Shown: one piece after another, positions 22,701 to 34,700 of the stretch
Position numbering within the stretch: the first letter of the stretch is position 1
Layout: the number at the start of each line of letters is the position of its first letter
DNA from: Saxidomus purpurata
Lineage: Eukaryota; Mollusca; Bivalvia; Venerida; Veneridae
Direction of reading: 5' to 3'
NCBI GenBank assembly: GCA_022818135.1
Contig: JAFMSR010000019.1
Location: 32,713,863 to 32,777,862, forward strand
DNA length: 64,000 nucleotides
The notes under the pieces: model-generated
Database searches by the model: none
What the model saw: the letters and a program-made list of their open reading frames with translations, nothing else
Told to the model about the DNA's origin: nothing
Position numbers and translations under genes: made by a program

Positions 22701-25700
22701 TGTTGCTAGGGGACTAAGTTATTGCTAAGGAAGTCGATGGTTGCTAAGGTAGTCAATTGTTCCTAGGGAAATGGTTGCTGGAGGAAGTCACTGGCTGCTC
22801 AGGAAGTCACTGGTGTTTCTAACGAAGTCTTTGGTTGCATAGGAAGTCACATGTTCCTAGAGAAAGTCATTTGTTGCTAAGGAAGGTTCTGGTTGCTAGG
22901 GGATCTCACTGGTTGCTAAGGAAGAAACTAGAGTCCACTAGACATTTTTTAAAGGTTATCCTTTTTAAGTTTATGTGAAAAAAGTGACCTAGTGTTGAAA
23001 AGTTTGACCCTAGGGGCATGATTTGAACAAACTTGGTAGGTAAGAGCCCTCTAGACAATGTTACACACCAAATACCGAACCTCTAGTAGTTAACTAATAG
23101 CCAATAAAGGGTGACACATCCGTTCTTATCTGTATTCGTATACACTACAGATGAAGAAACGGTTCAGTTATCTATATATACTCGTACCTAGGAGCTTGAT
23201 TATCCACGTTTTGGTTCTTTCTGTTACTTTCTCCCCAATCAGTGGTTTAAAGATATCCTCCCATGTTACAGCGGACAGTGCGTTGAGGCAAGAAGACATT
23301 GTGCTGAAAGGGTAAGATGAAAAATAATAAGAAGTATGCATTCAAATCTGTCACTATTTTGCGTTTGATCATCTTATTTTTTTCTCAGGGTTTCAAGTCC
23401 GTTTGAAACATATTTCAATTATTTACAGCCAGGCAAATTACCTTAGCATCGGTTTTTTTTCTTCGATTGTTTATAGACCCGACTGACCCTGGGATATATC
23501 CATGGGTGAACTTGCCAAGACTCCTGACAGGCGCAGGTTGAGGGAGCATGGTCGGTTGCCGAGCTCGAACCCATGATCCGTTACAGTGGTTTCAAGACAT
23601 CGACTATAATTACTTGGCCACGGAGCCTGTTCTAAATGCACTCGGTTAATCTATATTACATACCTTAGAGCACCGCTGAATAGACATGACACAAACAACC
23701 CTGGTAAACCTGGGTATCCCAACACCTCCATCACAAAGTACGGTATCAACTGGTTAGAATTGCTCACTTTGTCGCTTGTTAGAGGATCACAACCTTTCTG
23801 TGCGTAAAAGGCGAACATCACTATCCCAGCCAGGGCGGTAAGGGTCATCAGTATAATAACCCCGAGGATATTCAGTAAAACAGCCCTGCAATACAGACAG
23901 TAAATGTTTATTTTTTATACTGACACTAAAAAGTATAAGTCATATCTGGATTATATAATTTTTATAATCTCGAGTCTATCGGTATTAAATGATGTCTGTG
24001 AAACGTCGAGCTAAACGTAAGAGTTAAGCATTCGAGATACACTACAGTGAAACCTGTGTTTAAGGTCACCTCCGAATAAAGACCAACCTGCAAAGAAAGA
24101 CCAACAGGGACATCACAGTGTGCTATTCATTTGTAGTATAAACACATGTAAATAATAACCGCCTGCAAACAAAGACCACGTTTGTAGCCTCCAAATAGCG
24201 GTCTTTGTTCACAGGTTTGACTGTATATAAATATGAAAGCCGATGACCGAGCTTGCTGCACTCACATCGGTTAATTCACATGCACACGTAGCAGGTAAGT
24301 ATATTTGGATATTCACTTCATCATTGGTCAATATTGGTATATAACGCTTAATTGATTATAAGGAATAAGATGTAATAGAATGATTGCGTTCTAAGACAGT
24401 CACATAGTATCAAAAAGAAATTCTTGAATCATTCTGAACGACAGAAAAATGTCATAATGAACTTGCTGTTTCAAAACACAAATGTATGTTTTAAGAAAAT
24501 TTTACTGTCGGGATTTCCTCAGCGTCGGGACAGCACAATATCTTTGTACACTGGCCTGATTCACGCCGTAAGTTCCGAGCCAGCCAACTGTGCCGCCAAT
24601 CACAAGAGACCATATGGAATGCCGGACCGTAGGATCGGGGTCAGCACTGAATATTAGATAATGATAATGTTTGAATATCAGCACTATATCGATTAAAACA
24701 AAAGATCGTGATGGATCTAATTTTTTTTAACTTTTAGCGAAGGAATATCATATGAATATGCATACAAATGTTTGCGTAAAGCCTTCGCGATGGTAGTGAA
24801 GATATGACTAGTATCATCTGATAAGAAAAGTTTGATAAGTGATGTTGTATTTTACTGAACACATGCATGTAATAAAGTAGACGCAGATAAACGTTAAACG
24901 CTTCATACAAAAATAAAATATTTCATGTGCATTTTGTTACTGTCTACGTTAAGAGGTATTTAATCTGCGCGATGTCTTACCCATAAGCGCCACTAGTATG
25001 CATAAATTTAGCGTTAAGGGCAATTTTTAGACCCTTGAAAAGTGACATTGCAAAACATATGTCTCATATATTGTTTGACATAAAAATAATAGAAATTATT
25101 TTCCGCATGAAAATAATTCAATTTATTTAAGGAGAAATAATTGTTTATCGGTTAATGTATGTATTGTCGTACTATAGTCCGTTGCTTGGCAAGCGGTTAC
25201 CCTCGGATTTTATTGTTACTTTACTTACACCGTGCTGTTTCCCGGTTTTACCACTGCGATTGTATATTAGCCCGGGATTAAGTTAGTTGAACGGTCCAAC
25301 TGCCACTATATAAACAGACAGATTCCCGTGCTTCATAATTAACCCAGCTAAAACTCAAGTTTTATTAATACATAGACAGTCCGTAAAACCTCCGGAAAGA
25401 GCCACCAACTTTCCGAAATTAACGTTATGTGGTACGAACCTCACATACAATGAACACGCAAAATTCCTGGGAATGTATTTTGACAAAACACTTTCTTGGA
25501 AAATGCATATAGAATATATGACAAAAAGATGTCTTAAAGATCTCAATATCATAAGAGCAGTAAAGGGAAAATCTTGGGGTACAGACAAAAAATGCCTTCT
25601 AAACATTTACAAGGCCCTCATCCTTAGCAAAATCAATTATGGCAGCATAGTATACGCCTCCGCAAAAGAATCACAACTAAAAAAGGTTCAAAGAATACAA

Positions 25701-28700
25701 AATAGGGCACTAAAAACCATACTAGGATGTCCGAGGCATACCTCTACTCTCCCATTACATACCGAAACAGCTATGATCCCACTACCTCTACAGAGAGAAC
25801 TTCAAGCACTAAAATATTGGGCCAGAAGCTCCAGACTGGGCCCAAACTTACCTATCAATGACGATATATGCGACCACCCGGCATATTTTTACAAAATCAA
25901 AAGTAACAAAAATTTAAAGAAACCTTACACACAACACATCAGAACTCTAATTACAGAATACGGCCTAGGCGATACCCAAATTCAAGAACCGTGCTATGAA
26001 CAACTAATCAATATTGAAATGCCTGAGATCAATTTAGATCTAGTAGGAAAAATTAACAAATCTGAAAACGCTGAAAGAAACAAAATGATTGCAAATCTAA
26101 ACATTATTCGACACTTTAGAGACTTTACCCAAATTTATACAGATGGAAGTAAGGACCCGTCAAAACAAATAGCAGGGGCGGGCATAGTAGTTATAGGAGA
26201 AGACGGAACAATCTTACACAACAAGAGTTTAAAGCTTCAACATCAAGTTTCAATATTTACATGCGAATTAGCAGCAATAGATTATGCGATAACTTACTGT
26301 AAAGAAAATCATATTACAAAATCAGTCATTATTAGTGATAGTCTTAGTTCCTTAATGGCAATAAAATCAGGACAATCTCACAGACAAGAAATGATCTTTA
26401 ATATACTAAAAACAATCACAGATATAAAACATAGAGGGGACGAAATTCAGTTAATGTGGGTACCAAGTCATGTGGGCATAAACGGAAATGACTTAGCAGA
26501 CGACAAAGCAAAATACGGCAGCACTTCCGGTACAGAAATTCATATTAAGCTCAGCGTACCGGAAGTCTACAGCATCATAAAAGATAAAGTAAAACAAAAA
26601 TATCTACAGCAATGGGAAACTTACTGCTCAACACATAACATAGAAATTAATATTAAACCGCCTAGCAAATTACAAACGTACCATCATGATAGAAAAATAG
26701 ACACAATGTATACTAGACTTAAACTAAAAAGTAGCTATCTTAAAGGGGACCGATACATAGAAGACAAAAACTGCCAACACTGTAACGAAATAGAAAATTT
26801 TGGCCATCTAATGTTTCACTGCCCATTATATTCGGAAGAAAGAAAAATATTTGAAACAAAACTTTTGAAATTAGAACTAATAACTATTACGGAAAAAACT
26901 CTGTTAGATCCACCAAAAGAAATAGCACAAGATATTCGCCTGGCCGTATTCGAATTTATCAAAAATATAGGATACAATGAAAAAATATAGATTAGGACCG
27001 ATTGCTCGGCAAAACACCAGAACAAACATACACACTACTGAAAACACAAACGTCATAGGTGACTTTTACGGAGTGTTAATGCCGCCCGGCAATCACTCGA
27101 ACCCACACACCCACACGGTCGTACCAAAAGACCAAGGTGAAGTATGATGTAGTACACGGACTGCGCAAGTGTAGATCGACTAAAAACCGTATCTTACCCT
27201 TTATTTGGGACTCCCACCTTAACGAAATAATGCGTAACTCGCAATGGGGGAAAAACGGTACTTGGACTCTGCAGGAGCATGGTGCGCGGAATGCATGGTG
27301 CTAGCCCTGAGCTCTATGACCCTATATACAGAACACAGCACACAACTCACACAACTCTATATTTGATAAAAGTACATAGGGGTAGATATGGCAAGTCTAT
27401 TATAGATTGTAGATATGTTATTTCGTAGATTAGATTAGAATAGGCAAGCCAGTATCGCATTTTAGTGACATAAAACAAATATTTCCACACTAAGAAACCC
27501 CTAACACACTCTCTGTAAACCAGGGGTGTCCTGTAATTTACCTTTAAGTAGTTTAGTATACTTTATTATACATGTATATATGTTAACAAGAATGAGCTTC
27601 CGGTACAGAAAGGTCAAGGACATCAAACCCCCACCTCAGGTGAATCTTTGAGACAAAACACATATCTAAAACACTGAATTCATATACCTCCGGAAAACAT
27701 GAAAATTTTATAACAAAAAACTTTAGAACTAGATAAGGGCTACCCAACACCCTAGCCATAACTATAAAGCACGATTTAGTAAAGATTTGAAATGAAAATA
27801 GAAAAGATTGAAAACATTAGACAATTTTATTACAGATAATTTATTCCGCGATTTTCCAAAATTTTGTAGCATAAAAGACAATTTATAAAGGATACAAAAC
27901 ATTGACAGTTTATATTTCGACCAAATTATATTTAGAATAACAAGGACCAAAGATATAACACAAAAAAAACGTAAGAAAAAAAGCTTTATTTAAACAAAAT
28001 CGACAAAAAATCCTTTTTTCTCTATCTAAATATATAAAAAACACATGTATAGAATAATTACTACAAATACCTACCACGTGACAAACCCGGTATAAAGCCG
28101 ACATCTTGACATGTGACGGAAGCTCATTAGATTAGATAGTTATTAGTCATTATATAGAAATATGTGAAATTAACAAATTTTTACTTTTCAGCGGTTCTAG
28201 TGTCTGAGTAAGAAATTTGATACCTACATAGGAAAAAATAGTGTCTGTGGCGACATACCATTATAACCCACGCATATACAAACCCCTGGTGATTACAAAA
28301 ACAAACATACAACTAATAAATGTCCAAAATAATCACCAGGACAATGACTGGAAAAACGTAGAAAATAGAAATAATCACAATTAATGACTGCTTAAACAAG
28401 GAAATGCATAGTTAATGCCCATATAAAAAGTCATAACTAACCAAAAACAGTGATTGATCCTATAACTAGATACCCCAGACATTGCAGAATATGCATAAAA
28501 CACTACTTATTTCCTAAATGGAAGCAGTAATCTACTGTCAAAAAATAGCCGGATTCAAAAAAGCCAAACGCGCACCTGTTATAACTCTATCCGGTTCGTG
28601 CGCACTAAAAGTCGCAGTAGGTCACCCAAAACCAACAAGTAGGTCAGGTCAAGTAGTACGAACAGCAATGTTAATCTTGAAAAGCATATCTAACTTTCGC

Positions 28701-31700
28701 AATTATATTTTCGAACCAATAAAGATGTGTAATATAAGATCAAAACTACATTAAGAACAATCTTACTCAGGCACGAAAAACCCAATCACTCACAACAAAG
28801 AAGATGTGAAAAGTACTGGTTAGTCAACCAGGATCAGGAATAGTAGTTCACCAGCATCTGTCCGAGGACCGAAACGCCGATCATGCAAATCATGATCTAC
28901 ACTTACTTCTTTTATTATTTATAAGTAAAAAATGAAACAGATTAATAGATTAAAATTAAAATTTCCTTCTGAAACAATTAAAAAGAATTTCTCACCAAAA
29001 TTCCACAAAATTTTAATAAAATTTCTATTTTACGAACTCATGATCTACAGCAACATTCATATATTTAAAGACAAATTTTGGCATTTTATCTAATTTATGA
29101 TACAAATGATTCAAATAATTACATTAATGACTGTGCTTTTTCAACAGTAGTAGACCGAACTGGCGGCCATTAGCACCCTGCTGATTGGTTAATCATTTTT
29201 GTCTCTCCTGGCTCCGATTTTTGCTTCTAGCTCCGGTAGTAAACAACCAACTAGTACAAGTCTCTTTATAATTTTCTATTGTACACCATTATAATTAAAG
29301 AAGTAAAGTTAACAAGTAGCCTGTGCGGTTGCTGGCTTATTTGGGTTTTAAGGGGTTTTTATATTTTCAAAATTTCAGAGTAGAAACATAAGTCAAACTT
29401 TCATGCATACTTTTTAACTTGTTCAAATAAGTAAAACCATCTTTTCGGACAACATTTTATTCTATCATTCAGGACAATTAAATTTTTTATCATCACAAAA
29501 AGCTAAGCAAAATAAAAATAGGACAACACTTTATTAAAGGGGATTTTTACTTTACAAAACAAACACATATAACATCTAGTATCAAAATTTTCTAAAAACT
29601 GTTAGGCTACCACGATCCAGACATACAAACTAGGTCAATCACACTTAGATCTCATTGGTCGCCGTGATTGGCCTACTATTTGGTAACCAATCAAATACAA
29701 CCTTTGGCTATACTGGCTGGAAATTGCAGTCAGGTAAATTTCTCCTATTTTCTGGCTTCAAAATTTTATTTTTTAGGCATGACGGGAGACATGCCGGGGT
29801 CTCATCCAAATATCAAGCTAACATAAGTGCTCTTTTGGACGGACCTTGATAAAATTCTCATCAAATCAAATCAAATGCAATCTTCTCAGTCAAGTATCTA
29901 CACGCCGAGTATACACAAAAAACTACCCACCCGCCACACCCCAGAATAAAGTATTTGTTACAAGTTGTTGAAGAGTAATTAATGGTGTATGTTCTTCTAC
30001 ATTCCTCATTAAAGTTTGTTTATATTTCTACTAGATGTAGTTAGTTTTAACAGTTACTGCCGTTTGAAGTTTGTTTAATTACAGGATGCTGTTATAATGT
30101 ATAACCTGTATCAAGAGATGCCGGAGCACCACAGTGCGTATATGATTCCACGAGCCTATGGACGCGTAAGTGACACTGAATGTTAACCACGAACATTGAG
30201 GTTTATTCAAAGCGGATATGATATAGTATAATGTGTATCATCCGTGTGTTTGTAACTAACGTTTTCCGTTTGAAAACAATTGAAAATATATTAAGTATAC
30301 AAACATGTGCTCGTGGATGTGGCTTTTATCTTATATCAGAGACAGACACTTGGTGCTCTTTGTTTTCAAATCTGTTGATATTCAAAGTACTCTTGTTATT
30401 GTAATAAGCTATAATGTAATGTTTCTTGTTACTTTGTCTTTGATTAGCTTCCTGGAAAAGTCTAGTTATATATTCATCTCATCGATACTTAAAGTTTATA
30501 GTCTATTAACTCGCAATACAATATTAATAAATATTAAATGATTATCTGTCGCTCGTTACATCATGAAATTCTATCGACCGAGAGGTGATCAGGCGTGGCA
30601 TTTCTTCCGCTTGCAAAGCTTGAACACTGAGTGAGGTCTCACTTCTCGTGACGGGGCTCCCGTCAGGGTAGGCCGACCTATGATCAGTACATTAACTGGG
30701 AGATGTATCCTACAGTTTGTCCTCAGGATTTCGGGGACATAAGTATAATTGCGGTTTTTGGTTTTGCCCTTAGTACTTGGCAATTCCTATATTGCGTTGC
30801 AGTGTATAGCTTGCCGTACAATGGCTCGGATTGTGGTTCTATTCAGACGTTGGGGATAGCCAACGATGAATGGAATCTTCAATGCGACGGTTATTGGCGG
30901 TAATTTGGACCGTTGAACACTGAGTTTTGCGTTTGCGTTGCGTTTGTAGGATACTGTCTGTGATTCTATATGCGACTGGGATTAAAACAAATGGAATTTT
31001 GGAAAATGCAAAGTGTATGTATCGTCTGCTCTCCTTTCGGTCGAATACCCCTGTCAGATCTCGAGCGGCCAATTCGATCCAATCTTTTACATTTCCTATG
31101 TTTTTGTATTACAAAATACTATGAATATGCTTCATGTATAATACTGAGTCGCTTTATACATAAAGGTTAAGTGATCATGTTGTGTATATTACACAAAATA
31201 AATGCTGAGAACGTCGCACGGGATTTATTTGTTCTTTATTTCGATTACTAAAATAATAACATTCAACGTTATCGCACACAAAATGTATTCATGCTATGTT
31301 TAATATCAAAATGTGTGTATTTAAATTACGCACATGGCTATTCTTATTCTAATTATAACAGTAACTAAGTAATGGTTATTATATATGTTTGGAACACATC
31401 TTAATTTTGCTATCAATCAACAGTTTAAAGTACAAAATGTAGAGGTTGGACCGGTATATAAAGAGAAGCAAAAGCACTTACTCCCAAAATTCAATTCTGT
31501 CCCATTCCTCGTTGATACTCCACACTTTATCAATTCCTCCAGTCTTAATTATGCCCTGACCAAATATTGTCAGAATTATACGTAATAAAAATGAAAATAA
31601 TCATAACGGAAAGGATTAAAACTGGGCGCATATATAACGGAATGGGATGAAACTAGAAGCAGTTTTAACAGAACAGGATAAAATTGGAACTATAATAACG

Positions 31701-34700
31701 GAATGGGATAAAATGGAAACAAGTATAACGGAATGGAATCAAAACTGAAAACAGATGTCACGTCACGAAAAAAAATGAAAACAATTTTCACAATGCAAAG
31801 TTGTCGTGCTCAGCACATAAAAGGTATTCAAAGTAATCAATCATATATATGACTTTACATCTTACAAAGGGATTCGAATCTCAGTTCTTGGTAAACTTGT
31901 CCTTAGTTTGCATACGTTATAAAACAATTACGTTTAACTGTGCATCTGTAATAATTCACTGTAGAAAGTCACCAAGTTAACAGCATTACCTGTATCACAA
32001 TTGCAAGAAGACCAGCGATCATAATTGACGACTGAAAGACGTCCGTCCATACCACTGCCTTCATCCCGCCCTGAAACACATTAACCCATTTATACACGAA
32101 ATTTTACAATGGGATCTTCTGACTTCCATTTTGGGCAAGTCTATTTCTGTAGAAATGGGTGTTTTGCAGATTTGTGATCCAAAAGGCTTAAATCATGATC
32201 ACATGACATTGTATATACATGTATGAATATGTGGCTGTACCACAAAGCGTTTACGTGACGTATGTATACTAAATTAAATATACATACTGAGTGAAAATGA
32301 ATTAAAGTTTTGAGTTGAATCTAATTTCAAATTGACCTTACAATTCAGTCACAGAATCACCCTACCATAGTCCCTATCCTTAATGCTCTTCGGGTGACTT
32401 TTGTAAAACAGCTGCTTTGAATGGCAATTCATTTTCTTAGAATAGAAAATAACACAGATAGCTTCTAAACTGTTTGTTTCGGAAACTCTACGAGTATAAT
32501 TGTAACATCTAAAGTGACTGCAGTCATTTGTATGACGACACGAAAGATTTTGTTCAGTAAAGGAAACTCACCAAGAAGGTATAGAATGTCGACACACACC
32601 CTACAGTGATGATTGTCGCCCATGTTGGAAACCCAGTAACTAAAATGAGATTTAGATGTTTGTTTATTTGTCGTAGTTAGGTAACTCTCATTCTGCTAAT
32701 GTCAAGTGGTTTAACCTTGTGAGCAGAGTAGATAATGTTCAAACAGCACATTAATGCAATCTGATCATGATCTGCACTGTCCGCTTATCTCTAAGTAAAC
32801 TGCAACTGTTTAAAGGGTAAGTTATAGATGGAGGACTGTTTGTGCTTAATTAATTACGTCATAATTTACAAAAATGACGTAATAGTTCGAGCACCATCAG
32901 TTCTCTATTTGATTGTATCTTAGCCAATTGCCTAAAATGCTCTTTTGAAACTGTGATCTATTTCAGAAAGCTCCGTTTCCATGCCATAACTTATTAGTTT
33001 GCTCTTGTGTAGATTCATTCCAAAGCCATGCTACAATAGTTAAAAGTAGCTGCCAACAGTCCAAATAAAGAGCTGTACCGGTCCATTTTATAAAAGTGTA
33101 AGTCTTAAAATATATATGAATAGAACTATGGTCACCCAGAGCTACACGCTGTACTGTAACCTTACCTGCCTCAAGAGCTGTTGAAGGCGCATATGACGCG
33201 ATTCCCATATACAGTATCTGAAATATAGTGTCAGAAAGTCTATTAGACCTATCATATGCATCCATACTAATACGCTACTTTGCATAGGTTCAAGGTCGTT
33301 GACTTTATGGCGGTGAATCACTTGTCCCTAAGACATGCATTTATCTGCTTAAAACAATTTATTTCAACTGTACTTAAACTTTAAGACGCACTCCAGATAG
33401 AATCAATATCGAAGAGAGAAAGAGAGAGAGAGAGGGGGGGGGGCAATGTGGAATTTATGTGTTGCGCGCGCCTGCGTAAACTACCACCATGGCCTTGGTT
33501 TGGATCGAACCCGGAACCTATACGATCCTAAGGCGAACGCAATGCATCATTGAACCGTTTCATCAGTCCCACATTATCATATATCTGCTGTAACTTACTT
33601 TGATAGTTAGTCATGCTATTAATAAATTACTTTTCTGACAAATTTAACGCATACAAAAACATTTTATTATGTTTATAAATGCCTTCTGAAAATGTCTCAA
33701 TTAAACCATAAATATCACTATTCAAATATGTATCACACAATGAGTACTTGTAGAGTTATATATTTTGGTTTTTACGAATTATGGCACCACTCGTCTTTTG
33801 ATTTATTTCCCCAGTGCTTAAGTTGGATACTAGGTACTAGGTACAAAGAAATGATAGGAACTGAACAACATATTCTTTACTCATTATTTATTCTCGCTTG
33901 CGAAGCAAATGCTATCAACTTGTATGTTATGGCTCTCGAAAGTCATGTCAGGTAAATTCAGTCTCGAAGAGAGAGAGAAAGTGGGAGAGAGAGGAGGGTG
34001 GGGGAGCGGGATATGTGTTATTAATTTGTCTTGTTTAAAAACACTACCATCACGGCAATGGTCCGAATCGAACACAAAACCTTGTCATCCGTGGCGAGCA
34101 CCTGTTGAAAGGGTCAAATGTGACACTAACCTTTTGGAAATGTCAAATATGACACTCACCCGTTGAAAAGGTCAAATGTGACACTCACTTGTTAAAAAGT
34201 CAAAATGTGACACTCAGCTGTTGAAAATGTCAAAATGTGACACTCATCTGTTGAAAAGGTCATATATGACACTGTTGAAAAGGTCAAATGTGACACTCAC
34301 TTGTTGAAAAGGTCAAAATGTGACACTCAGCTGTTGAAAATGTCAAATGAGACACTCACCTGTTGAAAAGGTCAAAATGTGACACTCACCTGTTGAAAAG
34401 GTCAAAATGTTAGGGTCAAAATGTGACACTCACCTGCTGAAAAGGTCAAATGTGACACTCACCTGTTGAATTATCATGATCACTGTGCCTGTTAGTTTTG
34501 CCAGCTGTGACTGGAAACGCAATTCTAGGTACTGAAATATAAAACGGTACCGATATTTACATTTGTCAGCTATTTAATACAAGATGCATCACTGATCAAA
34601 CATTTAAAATAGCTAATGTGATTAATTACCGAGATGGTACTCGATCTTCAATGTTATTAAAGCGTACTGTACATGTATATACTGTTTTATATTCTATGTT

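Noticed and set aside
23555..23627. Functional tRNA gene
   Set aside because: A- and B-box-like motifs are present, but I could not form a credible cloverleaf by eye, and the motif continues into a SINE-type tail.
34103..34470. CRISPR-like array of ~29 bp units
   Set aside because: Units are contiguous without spacers, in a eukaryotic intron; it is a minisatellite.
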